64,000 bases of DNA from JADZAI01 sp964390465 (GTDB lineage: Bacteria > Pseudomonadota > Alphaproteobacteria > Micropepsales > Micropepsaceae). The notes beneath the pieces were generated by a model. The model saw nothing but the letters and a program-made list of their open reading frames with translations. It did no database searches and was not told where the DNA came from. Below are positions 8,785-17,786 of the stretch, piece after piece. The first letter of the stretch is position 1, and each line of letters begins with the position of its first letter. The stretch spans positions 1 to 64,000 of the forward strand of contig CAYMIJ010000003.1 in NCBI GenBank assembly GCA_964390465.1. Reading direction: 5' to 3'. A program made the position numbers and the translations under genes.

Positions 8785-11118
8785 ATGAAGTTCGGTATGG
8801 GCCAATCAGTGAAGCGCACGGAAGACCTGCGCCTCATTACGGGCCGTGGGCGGTACACCGATGATGTAACGCTCGAACGGCAGACCTATGCCGTCATGGT
8901 GCGTAGTCCTCATGCGCATGCAAGACTTGGCGCGGTGGATGTCAGTGCGGCGCGAGAAGCGCCCGGTGTCATCAGCGTTTTCACCTTTGACGACATTGAA
9001 AGAATGGGGGCAGGGCGGCTTGTTTCGATGGCGCCGCTCAAGGGTAAGGGCGGCACACCTCCCGTCGATGCCCAGCAGAGCTTTCTGGCGCATGGCAAGG
9101 TGCGCTTCGTGGGCGAGGCGGTGGCGATGATCGTCGCTGAAACAAGCGCACAGGCAAAAGATGCAGCCGATCTGGTCATGGTCGATTACGATCCGCTTGA
9201 TGCAGTCGGCACACTTGAAGCGGCCGAGCGCGGCGTCGGGGCAACGATCTGGGAAGGCGGCGAGGGTCATGTCTGCATCGATTGGGATGCGGGCGACGGG
9301 GCTGCAACCGATGCTGCGTTCGCTTCGGCTCCTCACACGGCGCGCGTCGATGTCGTCCAGAATCGCATCGTGTGCGCCGCGATGGAGCCGCGCGCAGCCA
9401 ATGGTATGTATGATCCGTCTACGGATGTTTATACACTGCGCACATCAACGCAGGGTGTCGCTGGTTTCGCCGCGCGTATCGGGGTGTTCCTGAAACACGA
9501 CGCGAAAAAGATTCATGTCATCACCGAAGATGTCGGCGGTGGATTCGGCATGAAAAACTTTGTCTACCCTGAACAGCTTCTTGTTTTGCTGGCGGCGAAG
9601 GCGGTTGGCCGTCCGGTCAAATGGACCGGCGAGCGCAATGAAGGCTTCATGGGTGACGCGGCCGGTCGTGATATGCGCACAACCGCAGAAGCCGCGCTTG
9701 ATTCCGAGGGGCGCATCCTTGCTCTGCGCATCACGGGCTCGGCGAATGTCGGTGGCTATCTTTCACAGTATGCCACGTTCATCCCGACCTTGGCGGGCGG
9801 GCGCATATGGGGCGGTGTTTATCGCGTGCCGACCGTCTACGCGAACGTGAAGTGCTATTTCACAAATACCGGGCCTGTGGATGCCTATCGTGGCGCTGGC
9901 CGACCGGAAGCGGCTTATCTGATGGAACGTCTGATGGACCGCGCGGCCGCCGCATGTGGTCTCAGCCCTGTTGAAATCCGCAGACGTAACTTGCTCAAGG
10001 CCGACGAGCTGCCGAAAAAGAACTGGGCCGGAATCAATTTCGATTCAGGTCTGTTCCACGACAATCTCGAAGCGGGTCTGGAAAAAGCGGGCTATGCCAC
10101 GTTCGAGCAGCGCCGGTCAGAAGCCACCGCGCGCGGCAAATTGCGTGGCCTTGGCGTCGCTTACTATGTGGAGATCACGGCGGGTGGCGGCAGCGAACCT
10201 GCTGTCGTGCGGTTCACTGAAAATGGCGGCGTTGAAGTCCTGCTTGGCACACAGTCGAACGGGCAGGGACACGAGACGACCTTTGCGCAGATTGTAGCCG
10301 AAAAACTCGGTGTGCCGTTTGAATCGATCACGGTGCGGCAGGGCGACAGTTTCCGCGACATTGCTGGCGGCGGTACGGGCGGGTCACGCTCCCTGCACAT
10401 GTCGGGCGGGGCCATCCTTGAAGCGGCTGATAAAGTTATCGCCAAGGGCAAGATGGTTGCCGGGCGTCTGCTGAATGCAGCGCCTGATGAAATTGAGTTC
10501 TCAGTTTCTGAGGCGGAAGGCGGGCGTTTTACGGTGCAGGGCACAGACCGCTCAATCAGTATCGGCACGGTGGCTATGGAAGCACGGCGCCTGCCTGGTG
10601 ATGATGAAAGCGAGCCGGGTCTCGACACCACATCGGCTTATCAATCGACCAACTCAACCTTCCCCAACGGCGCGCATGTCTGCGAGGTCGAGATTGATCC
10701 AGAAACGGGCGTGACACGCATCGAACGCTACAGCGTCGTTGATGACTTTGGCCGCATCATCAATCCGATGATTGTGCTGGGGCAGGTGCAGGGCGGTATC
10801 GTCCAGGGCATCGGACAGGCTCTCACCGAAAATTGCGTTTATGATCCCGATAGCGGGCAGCTCGTCACCGGATCCTTCATGGATTATGCCCTGCCGCGCG
10901 CCGATGATGTGCCGATGTTCGATATAGGCTTCGCTGACAACGCACCTTGCCCATCCAATCCGCTGGGCTCGAAAGGGTGCGGCGAGGCGGGAACTGTGGG
11001 CGCGCTGGCGGCCGTCATGAATGCTGTTGCCGATGCCGTTAAGGTGCGGGGTATTGATCACATCGATATGCCTGCCACGCCTATACGGGTATGGCAGGCC
11101 TTGAATGCCGCCGCGTAA
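8785..11118 (+). CDS. Molybdenum hydroxylase large subunit (CoxL form II / aldehyde oxidase type)
   Basis: The 777-residue protein is a xanthine dehydrogenase-family molybdopterin-binding subunit. Visible signatures are the N-terminal RTEDLRLITGRGRYTDD, the AYRGAGRPEAA loop, QSNGQGHETTFAQI and the C-terminal GSKGCGEAGTVGA with the conserved active-site glutamate. The AYRGAGR loop is that of form II enzymes and not the AYRCSFR loop of true CO dehydrogenase, so it probably oxidises an aldehyde or N-heterocycle. The ATG at 8785 follows GGAG. The FAD (CoxM) and 2Fe-2S (CoxS) subunit genes normally next to it are absent on both sides. Confidence 0.88.
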   Translation: MKFGMGQSVKRTEDLRLITGRGRYTDDVTLERQTYAVMVRSPHAHARLGAVDVSAAREAPGVISVFTFDDIERMGAGRLVSMAPLKGKGGTPPVDAQQSFLAHGKVRFVGEAVAMIVAETSAQAKDAADLVMVDYDPLDAVGTLEAAERGVGATIWEGGEGHVCIDWDAGDGAATDAAFASAPHTARVDVVQNRIVCAAMEPRAANGMYDPSTDVYTLRTSTQGVAGFAARIGVFLKHDAKKIHVITEDVGGGFGMKNFVYPEQLLVLLAAKAVGRPVKWTGERNEGFMGDAAGRDMRTTAEAALDSEGRILALRITGSANVGGYLSQYATFIPTLAGGRIWGGVYRVPTVYANVKCYFTNTGPVDAYRGAGRPEAAYLMERLMDRAAAACGLSPVEIRRRNLLKADELPKKNWAGINFDSGLFHDNLEAGLEKAGYATFEQRRSEATARGKLRGLGVAYYVEITAGGGSEPAVVRFTENGGVEVLLGTQSNGQGHETTFAQIVAEKLGVPFESITVRQGDSFRDIAGGGTGGSRSLHMSGGAILEAADKVIAKGKMVAGRLLNAAPDEIEFSVSEAEGGRFTVQGTDRSISIGTVAMEARRLPGDDESEPGLDTTSAYQSTNSTFPNGAHVCEVEIDPETGVTRIERYSVVDDFGRIINPMIVLGQVQGGIVQGIGQALTENCVYDPDSGQLVTGSFMDYALPRADDVPMFDIGFADNAPCPSNPLGSKGCGEAGTVGALAAVMNAVADAVKVRGIDHIDMPATPIRVWQALNAAA

Positions 11119-11160
11119 TGATGGTTTGCGCTTTCTTTTGAAGGAAGGCCCTGACAGTCT

Positions 11161-11766
11161 TTGAATATGGATCAACAAGTCATCGCGCCACCAACCCGGT
11201 CTCGCCGCACGCAGGATTCACGGGCGAAATTGCTGGTTGCAGCTCGCAAGCTTTTTGTCGAACGCGGTTACCACGCAACCCGTCCGCAGGATATTTCCCG
11301 CGATGCCGGGTTGGGCCACGGGACTTTTTATCTTCACTTTGAAGATAAACAGGCCTGCTTCCTTGCCTTTACCGATCAGGCTCGTGCTGAACTGGCCGAC
11401 TATAGTCGATCCCGTGTCGCAGCTGCTGTTGGGATGGAGAATGCGGTGCGCGCCACGCTTCAGGCGATTTTTGATTACTCGAACGAAAATCCCGGTGTGC
11501 TGGTGGCCGCAATGGCGGACTCAACGGTCATCACCGCTGAAAACGACAGTGCTGCGACCCTCAGCGATCAATGGGCGACGGAGTGGGCGACCGTCCTGTC
11601 AGAAAGCGGCGGCTGGACACAGCTCGATGCCGCAGATGCCGGGGTCATTGGCGCAGCGATTGTGGGGATCATCCGGGAAGGCAGCGCCTATGCCAGGCGC
11701 CACGGGGGCTCGGTCAGTCGCACCGTCGATCTTCTGACAAAACTGATCGTGAAGGCGGTCTCGTAG
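11161..11766 (+). CDS. TetR/AcrR family transcriptional regulator
   Basis: The 201-residue protein has an N-terminal TetR helix-turn-helix (RAKLLVAARKLFVERGYHATRPQDISRDAG, with GTFYLHFEDKQACFLAF closing the domain) and a helical ligand-binding C-terminal domain. The TTG at 11161 has an AAGGAAGG site 12 bases upstream; an ATG at 11167 is the alternative. It sits between the molybdenum hydroxylase and the SDR gene, all on the plus strand, so it probably controls one or both. The effector is unknown. Confidence 0.85.
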   Translation: MNMDQQVIAPPTRSRRTQDSRAKLLVAARKLFVERGYHATRPQDISRDAGLGHGTFYLHFEDKQACFLAFTDQARAELADYSRSRVAAAVGMENAVRATLQAIFDYSNENPGVLVAAMADSTVITAENDSAATLSDQWATEWATVLSESGGWTQLDAADAGVIGAAIVGIIREGSAYARRHGGSVSRTVDLLTKLIVKAVS

Positions 11767-11806
11767 CGCTATACGATTTCAACACCATACAAGCGGGAAT
11801 AATCTC

Positions 11807-12715
11807 ATGAGTCTCGACCTTAAAGGCAAAGTTGCCTTCATCACTGGCGGTGCCTCCGGGCTTGGCCTGTCCATGGCCCGCGCCTTCGGCAAGGAAGGCA
11901 TGAAGGTGATGCTGGCGGATATTGACGAAAAGACCATGGCGGCAGCCAAGGCGGATCTGGAAGCCCGTCAGGTGCCGGTCTCGACGGTCATTTGCGACGT
12001 GACGGATCGTGGCTCGGTGAAGAGCGCGGCGCTGCAGACCATTGCTGATTTCGGCAAGGTTCATGTCGTTTGCAACAATGCGGGCGTCGCGGCAGGTGGC
12101 GCGATTGGCACTGTGCGCGATCGCGATTGGGAATGGATCCTGGATGTCAATCTGAAGGGAGTTGTCTATGGTGTTGAAACCTTCACGCCTTTGATCAAAA
12201 GCCATGGTGAAGGCGGGCATTTCGTCAACACGGCATCGATGGCAGGCATGATCAGCCCACCTAATATGGAGCCGTATTGCGCCACCAAGTTTGCAGTCGT
12301 TGCGATGAGCGAGGGCTGGGCAGGGCAGCTTGCTCCATTCGGAATTGGGGTTTCGGTGTTATGCCCGGGCTTTGTAAAAACCCTCATTCATGAAAGCTGG
12401 CGCAACAAGCAGGCGAAGTATGGCGGAGCTGCTGATACCGATTCAGGCATTGGTGAAACGCGCGATGCCGCAGCCAACAATGTGCTTTCAGGTATTGATC
12501 CTGACGTGGTTGGTGCACGCGTTGTGGAAGGGATACGCAACAACGAGGTGCATATTTTTACCCATCGCGAGATGCGCGTGTTCGTTGAAGCGCGCTTCCA
12601 GGCAATTATGCAGGGGTTTGATCGCGCCGACGCCAGCCCTGCATTGAGTGCGCTGCCCCGTGTAGAACCTGCTACAACGGTGCAAGGCCTCCAGCTTGCT
12701 CAGCCCAAAGGCTAA
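11807..12715 (+). CDS. SDR family NAD(P)-dependent oxidoreductase
   Basis: The 302-residue Rossmann-fold enzyme shows the classical SDR nucleotide motif TGGASGLG, the NNAG motif and a YCATK catalytic pair (Tyr and Lys) preceded by a conserved serine region NTASMAG. An acidic Asp-Ile-Asp after the second strand (LADIDEKT) suggests a preference for NAD. The C terminus is about 40 residues longer than a minimal SDR. GGGA precedes the ATG by about 8 bases. Following a TetR gene and an aldehyde oxidase-like gene, it may belong to the same catabolic route. The substrate cannot be assigned. Confidence 0.85.
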   Translation: MSLDLKGKVAFITGGASGLGLSMARAFGKEGMKVMLADIDEKTMAAAKADLEARQVPVSTVICDVTDRGSVKSAALQTIADFGKVHVVCNNAGVAAGGAIGTVRDRDWEWILDVNLKGVVYGVETFTPLIKSHGEGGHFVNTASMAGMISPPNMEPYCATKFAVVAMSEGWAGQLAPFGIGVSVLCPGFVKTLIHESWRNKQAKYGGAADTDSGIGETRDAAANNVLSGIDPDVVGARVVEGIRNNEVHIFTHREMRVFVEARFQAIMQGFDRADASPALSALPRVEPATTVQGLQLAQPKG

Positions 12716-14087
12716 GCTGGCCTTCAGGAAAGAACACTGGGCGCGACAGCGATTGAGCCGCGCCCAGTCTGTCATCGCCGCCGCGTCGTGCTTTTTTATG
12801 GTTGCTGCGGTGCTGTTCGATTATCGGGTGACGCTTCAGATCGTTGCCTTTCTATGCATCACCTTTAGCTTGCTCCATGTGGCGCTAAGGGTTTTCGCAT
12901 GGGCTGCTGGCCTGCGTCCCGTGCCAACGCCTGCAAGGCCGTTCAGCGACGATGATCTTCCGATCTATTCGATCATCGTACCCCTGTACAAAGAAGCCAA
13001 TATGATCGGGCCCCTGATCGACGCCCTGTCAGGTCTGGATTACCCCCGCGCTCGGCTTGATGCAGTCCTCGCGATTGAGGCGCAGGATGATGAGACAAAG
13101 GCAGCGATCAACGCCGTACGCCTGCCAGAGTGGATACGCACGATCACTGTTCCTGAAGGTAGTCCGCGCACCAAACCACGCGCCTGCAATCATGCATTGG
13201 CATGTGCGCGTGGCGATTTGATTGTCGTCTATGATGCGGAAGACAGACCAGAGCCTGACCAGCTGCGCAAAGCAGCTGCGGTGTTTGCGGCCAGTGACCA
13301 ACGCGTGATTGGCCTACAGGCGCAGCTTGCACCAGATAATTGGCACGAGACATTCCTTGCGCGCATGTTTGCGCTCGATTTCTGTCAATGGTTTGACTTC
13401 ATGCTTCCCGGTTTCTCACGCATGGGTCTGCCCATTCCTCTTGGCGGTTCCTCTAACCACTTCCGAAGACGCCAGCTCATCGACGCCGGCGGCTGGGATG
13501 AATGGAACGTGACCGAAGACGCTGACCTCGGTATGCGATTGAGACGGCTGGGCTTTGGCGTCAAAACGCTGAATTCAACCACATACGAGGAAGCACCGCT
13601 CACACTTGATCAATGGCTGCCACAGCGCACGCGCTGGGCGCGGGGCTATATGCAGACTTTTCTGGTCCATACGCGTGCGCCTCAGCATATCGGTCTGCCA
13701 GCCTTGACTTTTCCAGACCGCTTTTTTCTCATCGCCTTTACGGGCGGCTCGATCATCTTTGCACTGATCAATCCTGTATTCTGGTCCCTTGTCAGCTATG
13801 CGGTACTGACAGGGGAGCCCGCGCTTGATTGGCTCTTCGGGCCGGTTGTTGGGTCCCTTGCGTGGAATGGCTTGGTCATTGGTAACGGACTTCTATTCGT
13901 CATAACCGCTCTGTCGCCGCTGCGACGGGGGTGGCGCGGCCTCTCACTCTGGGCGCTTGCGATCCCGATCAACTGGGCGCTTGTTTCATTCGCAAGCTGG
14001 CGCGCGCTTTACATGCTGCTCTTGAACCCATTCCATTGGGAAAAGACGCAGCATGGGCTGTCACGTGGGCGGACACCGCAGCCATGA
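12696..14087 (+). CDS. Membrane glycosyltransferase, family 2 (cellulose-synthase-like)
   Basis: The 463-residue protein has two membrane segments near residues 22-70, a GT-A catalytic domain, and several membrane segments after about residue 345. Catalytic signatures are the DxD-like YDAEDRPEP, the TEDADLG motif (acidic general base region) and QRTRWARGYMQ, the Q(Q/R)xRW motif of processive beta-glycosyltransferases. It probably polymerises or transfers a sugar across the inner membrane. It starts with TTG inside the last 20 bases of the SDR gene; an internal ATG at 12798 would delete the first membrane segment. Its stop overlaps the next ATG as ATGA. Confidence 0.8.
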   Translation: MLSPKAKLAFRKEHWARQRLSRAQSVIAAASCFFMVAAVLFDYRVTLQIVAFLCITFSLLHVALRVFAWAAGLRPVPTPARPFSDDDLPIYSIIVPLYKEANMIGPLIDALSGLDYPRARLDAVLAIEAQDDETKAAINAVRLPEWIRTITVPEGSPRTKPRACNHALACARGDLIVVYDAEDRPEPDQLRKAAAVFAASDQRVIGLQAQLAPDNWHETFLARMFALDFCQWFDFMLPGFSRMGLPIPLGGSSNHFRRRQLIDAGGWDEWNVTEDADLGMRLRRLGFGVKTLNSTTYEEAPLTLDQWLPQRTRWARGYMQTFLVHTRAPQHIGLPALTFPDRFFLIAFTGGSIIFALINPVFWSLVSYAVLTGEPALDWLFGPVVGSLAWNGLVIGNGLLFVITALSPLRRGWRGLSLWALAIPINWALVSFASWRALYMLLLNPFHWEKTQHGLSRGRTPQP

Positions 14088-14836
14088 TCTCTGCCAGGGT
14101 TTCTCTCTGTATGGTGCTTGCTTCGCAGGTTGCTGCCGCCGGTGCATGGCCACAGCCCGACCAGCAGGGTTTTGTTCTTACGCAAAGCGGATACGCAACA
14201 GGTGATGCCACGCAGCGATTTGTCGCCGACAGTTATGCCGAGCGGGGGCTTGGCGCCGATTGGACACTTGTCTTTGTCTATGACGCGGCATTGGAGCGCC
14301 AGTCTGCAGATACGGTCTGGCGGGTCGGCGCTGGGGTTCGCTACAGCTTCCACTATTCTGGTTTCCCCGACTGGACTTTGAGTGTCGAGCCCCTGTTGCG
14401 CTATCAGTCGCATAGCAGTGCGTTGCCTGATCCTGTGTTCGCTGGCGATGGGCTGGGCGGCGGCTTGCGACTGGATGCCGGGCGCAATCTGGAAGTGCTG
14501 GGCCACACTGCATTTCTCAACGTCGGCTTAGGCGCGATGTATCGTCGTCACGCCCCGGTGGAGTGGCGCTTTGAAACCACAACCGGCCTGGATCTCACTG
14601 ATCGCTGGCAGATGGGCCTCGGCTATGCAGCGACCCTAGCGCCCGGAGCATGGTACGAGCCGGGTGCCTATGAGAAGCACGAGCTACAGGCATGGCTGCG
14701 CTGGCGCGTGGATTCCGACTATGCGATCTCTGTGTCGGTCACACAGGTCATCGCTGCAGATCGCACAGACCGCGACACGGTTTTCCGCATCGGGCTGTGG
14801 TCTTTCATCTATCCTGAACCCGACGAGCCGTCTTAA
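14084..14836 (+). CDS. Secreted protein of unknown function coupled to the glycosyltransferase
   Basis: The 250-residue protein begins with a signal peptide (ISARVSLCMVLASQVAAAG). The mature part alternates aromatic and polar residues in short strands (for example VWRVGAGVRYSFHY, LNVGLGAMYRRH, KHELQAWLRWRV), as in an outer-membrane beta-barrel or porin-like fold. No known domain was recognised. The ATG at 14084 overlaps the glycosyltransferase stop by 4 bases, which indicates translational coupling and a shared role, perhaps export or modification of the same glycan. Its last 4 bases overlap the convergent gcdH. Confidence 0.65.
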   Translation: MISARVSLCMVLASQVAAAGAWPQPDQQGFVLTQSGYATGDATQRFVADSYAERGLGADWTLVFVYDAALERQSADTVWRVGAGVRYSFHYSGFPDWTLSVEPLLRYQSHSSALPDPVFAGDGLGGGLRLDAGRNLEVLGHTAFLNVGLGAMYRRHAPVEWRFETTTGLDLTDRWQMGLGYAATLAPGAWYEPGAYEKHELQAWLRWRVDSDYAISVSVTQVIAADRTDRDTVFRIGLWSFIYPEPDEPS

Positions 14837-16047
14837 GAGAACGCCTGCAGTCCGGTGATGGCACGTCCCATGATAAGCGCGTGAACGTCATGCGTGCCCT
14901 CATAAGTGTTCACTGCCTCCAGATTGAGCACATGGCGGATGACGCCGTACTCATCTGAAACGCCATTGCCACCATGCATGTCGCGGGCTTGCCGGGCGAT
15001 ATCCAGCGCCTTGCCACAATTATTGCGCTTCATCAGCGAAATCATCGGCGGTGAGGCGTCACCTGATTCAAACAGCCGCCCAAGACGAAGGGCCCCATGC
15101 AGGCCCAGCGCAATTTCCGTCTGCATGTCGGCCAGCTTCTTCTGGATCAGCTGGTTCGCAGCCAGCGGCCGACCAAACTGTTTGCGCTCCATTGTGTAGG
15201 TGCGTGCTGCATCAAAGCAGGCTTCTGCTGCACCCATCGCGCCCCACGCGATGCCATAGCGGGCACGGTTGAGGCAGCCAAACGGGCCTTTCAGGCCTTT
15301 CACATTGGGCAGGAAGTTGGCGTCCGGCACGAACACGTCCTGCAGCACGATCTCGCCGGTGACCGAGGCGCGCAGCGAGAACTTGCCCTCGATCTTCGGG
15401 GTGGAGAAACCTTCCATGCCGCGCTCGACCACATAGCCGCGAATATCGCCCGCATCGTCCTTGGCCCACACGATGGCGAGATCAGCGATGGGGGAATTGG
15501 TGATCCACACTTTCGCGCCGTTCAGGCGCCAGCCACCGTCCACCTTGCGGGCGCGTGTGACCATACCGCCGGGGTCCGATCCGTGATCGGGTTCCGTCAG
15601 GCCGAAGCAGCCGACCCATTCACCGCTCGCCAGTTTGGGCAGGAACCGCATGCGCTGATCTTCGGTGCCATAGGCATAGATCGGATGCATGACGAGGCTC
15701 GACTGCACACTCATCGCTGAGCGGTAGCCGCTATCCACCCGTTCCACTTCGCGCGCGGCAAGGCCATAGGCGACATAACCAAGCCCGGCGCAGCCGTACT
15801 TCTCGGGCAGGGTGATACCCAGCATGCCCTGCGCGCCCATCTCGGTCATGATGGCGCGGTCGAACACTTCATTGCGGAAGCCAAGCTTCACGCGTGTGGC
15901 GAGTGCAGACTGGCAGAAGTCACGGGCCGAGCGGGCGACCAGACGCTCCTCCTCGGTCAGCAGCTCATCCAGCAAGAGCGGATCGGCCCAGTCGAAAGGG
16001 CCTGCATCAGGGCCAGACTTTGCATGGGTGGATAATGTGTCGGCCAT
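14833..16047 (-). CDS. gcdH: Glutaryl-CoA dehydrogenase
   Basis: The 404-residue acyl-CoA dehydrogenase-fold flavoenzyme converts glutaryl-CoA to crotonyl-CoA in lysine, tryptophan and aromatic degradation. Diagnostic features are the substrate-side SGYRSAMSVQSSLVM segment, FGLTEPDHGSDPGGM for FAD contact, the WITNSPIADL loop and the catalytic glutamate at about residue 383 in NTYEGTHDVHALI. The ATG at 16047 is preferred to an in-frame TTG at 16053. No other glutarate genes are nearby. tRNA-Thr lies just upstream on the same strand. Confidence 0.93.
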   Translation of the reverse strand: MADTLSTHAKSGPDAGPFDWADPLLLDELLTEEERLVARSARDFCQSALATRVKLGFRNEVFDRAIMTEMGAQGMLGITLPEKYGCAGLGYVAYGLAAREVERVDSGYRSAMSVQSSLVMHPIYAYGTEDQRMRFLPKLASGEWVGCFGLTEPDHGSDPGGMVTRARKVDGGWRLNGAKVWITNSPIADLAIVWAKDDAGDIRGYVVERGMEGFSTPKIEGKFSLRASVTGEIVLQDVFVPDANFLPNVKGLKGPFGCLNRARYGIAWGAMGAAEACFDAARTYTMERKQFGRPLAANQLIQKKLADMQTEIALGLHGALRLGRLFESGDASPPMISLMKRNNCGKALDIARQARDMHGGNGVSDEYGVIRHVLNLEAVNTYEGTHDVHALIMGRAITGLQAFS

Positions 16048-16071
16048 AGGCAACCCCGCGATGAAGAATGG

Positions 16072-16143
16072 TGCCGGCTGAGGGGATTGAACCCCCGACC
16101 TTCGGTTTACAAAACCGCTGCTCTACCGCTGAGCTAAGCCGGC
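16072..16143 (-). tRNA. tRNA-Thr (anticodon TGT)
   Basis: The 72-base cloverleaf folds completely on the minus strand: acceptor GCCGGCT with AGCCGGC and discriminator A, D stem GCTC/GAGC, T arm with TTCAATC. The anticodon loop TTTGTAA gives TGT, reading ACA. The top pair of the anticodon stem is a G-A mismatch. CCA is not encoded. Confidence 0.95.
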
Positions 16144-16156
16144 ATCCGGGCGCCGG

Positions 16157-16265
16157 GATAAGGCCGAACGCGGGTGCGTTCAACTCTCCCTGCCGCCTTA
16201 TCTGCGTACGGACTACGTTATATATGGTGCGTCAGAGACACCGCAGTCACGGGTAAATAAGGCGG
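16157..16265. repeat. Nested inverted repeats between tRNA-Thr and rsmB
   Basis: GATAAGGC at 16157-16164 pairs with GCCTTATC at 16195-16202. The same central arm, extended as CCGCCTTAT at 16193-16201, also pairs with ATAAGGCGG at 16257-16265. The two pairings exclude each other. No gene is seen in 16144-16343, and the strand transcribed across it is probably that of the tRNA. Confidence 0.45.
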
Positions 16266-16343
16266 CCCGTCTTCTATGCCAACACGGCTTCATATGCCAC
16301 GAGAATTTGGCATTAAAGAATGCCAGCAGGTTTCACGATGGAC

Positions 16344-17732
16344 TCAGGCTACACGCTCCATCACGGCCGCGAAGAATCCATCGGTGCCATGCTGGGCTGG
16401 CGTAAGGGTCAGGACGTCATCTTCTGCGCAGGGCCAAGGGCCGGGCAGGGCCGCGCGCCAGATATCCGCTGCCGTGATAAGCCGGAAACCGGGATGGGCA
16501 GACAGGAAGGCCCGCACCTGATCCTGGTTCTCCTGCGGCAAGAGCGAGCAGGTGGCATAGATCATCCGCCCGCCACGCTTCACCATCCGCGCTGCGCGCC
16601 CGAGGATTGCCGACTGGAGCGCGCAAAGGTGGGGCAGGTCCGCCTCGTTCTTCCATTTCGCGTCCGGGTGACGGCGCCATGATCCGGTCCCTGAACAGGG
16701 CGCATCGACCAGCACACGGTCATATCGTCCGGCCATTTTTTTCAGGAACGGGTCAGAATCTGTACCGGTGAGCTGGATGCGCTCAGCGTTCTCAACACCC
16801 GAACGCTTGAAACGCAGCTTGGCCCGGGTCAGCCTTCTGGCGCTGGTATCGGCGGCAACGAGATGCCCCTTGTTGCCCATGGCGGCTGCAAGGGCGAGAC
16901 TCTTGCCGCCCGCACCCGCGCAGAAATCCAGAACCCACTGGCCGGGTTTCGCATCGACCAGCATCGCCACAAGCTGCGAGCCTTCGTCCTGGATTTCGAA
17001 ACGGCCCGCTGCAAAGGCCTCTGTTGACGCAAGGTCAGGGCGGCCTCGCGCCTGTAGTGCAAGCGGCGCGTAAGAGGCTGGCTTCACAGCGATGTCGGCT
17101 TTTTGCAGCTCATCCTGAAGCGCTTCGGCTGTCACACGAAGTGTGTTGACGCGGATATCCAGATTCGCCGGCAGGTTCAAAGCATTAAGTTGTTGGGTGA
17201 GTGTTTGACCAAAAACATCTGATAAGATTGAAAAATATTGATCCGGACATTCAAGTTGCACAGCCGCAGGCATATCCGGATGTGTCAGGCCCTCGCCACT
17301 CATCCGGCCAAGCGCCCCGGCCAGAGGGCGGATATCCTTGGATGTGATGGCGACCGCTTTAGAGATTTCTGCCGGGTCTGAACCGTCAAGCAGTGCTGCA
17401 GCGGCGGCCCAGAGCATGTCGGGGGACGGTTTCAAGCCCTGGCGTTCAATCAGCCAGCTCAGTCTGGCATAGTGCCGGAAGATGCGGTCCAGCGCGCCTT
17501 TCAGACGAAAACGCCCCGTTCGCCCTGCCACTGACAGGGCCTCATCCGCCGCCGTTTCGCCTTTGCGCGCGGTGCTCCATGCCCTGAGGGCCTGAAGCAG
17601 CTCAAGATCGGGGGCCTTCCGCCCGGCTTTTTTGGGTGGCTCGTGCTGACTCTTGGCCAGATTGGCTTTTCGGGTTTCCAGCCTTGCGTGGACAGGCGCT
17701 GACTTCCCCCGGCGATTTCGTCTTTCTTTCAT
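16344..17732 (-). CDS. rsmB: 16S rRNA m5C methyltransferase, RsmB/NOP family
   Basis: The 462-residue protein has a basic N-terminal tail, an NusB-like helical region (about residues 45-130) and a SAM-dependent methyltransferase domain. The SAM loop LDFCAGAGGKSLALA and the two catalytic cysteine motifs DAPCSGTG and YATCSLLPQENQ are those of RNA m5C methyltransferases. The NusB-like region argues for RsmB (position 967 of 16S rRNA). Divergent btaA begins 54 bases away. Confidence 0.85.
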   Translation of the reverse strand: MKERRNRRGKSAPVHARLETRKANLAKSQHEPPKKAGRKAPDLELLQALRAWSTARKGETAADEALSVAGRTGRFRLKGALDRIFRHYARLSWLIERQGLKPSPDMLWAAAAALLDGSDPAEISKAVAITSKDIRPLAGALGRMSGEGLTHPDMPAAVQLECPDQYFSILSDVFGQTLTQQLNALNLPANLDIRVNTLRVTAEALQDELQKADIAVKPASYAPLALQARGRPDLASTEAFAAGRFEIQDEGSQLVAMLVDAKPGQWVLDFCAGAGGKSLALAAAMGNKGHLVAADTSARRLTRAKLRFKRSGVENAERIQLTGTDSDPFLKKMAGRYDRVLVDAPCSGTGSWRRHPDAKWKNEADLPHLCALQSAILGRAARMVKRGGRMIYATCSLLPQENQDQVRAFLSAHPGFRLITAADIWRAALPGPWPCAEDDVLTLTPAQHGTDGFFAAVMERVA

Positions 17733-17786
17733 AGGGTCAGGCCCTTAGAACCTCGGGCTTCCCGAATCCACCCCTAGAACCGGCAG

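Noticed and set aside
17733..17786. Pho box upstream of btaA
   Set aside because: No CTGTCAT-like tandem repeat could be found by eye in the 54-base gap.
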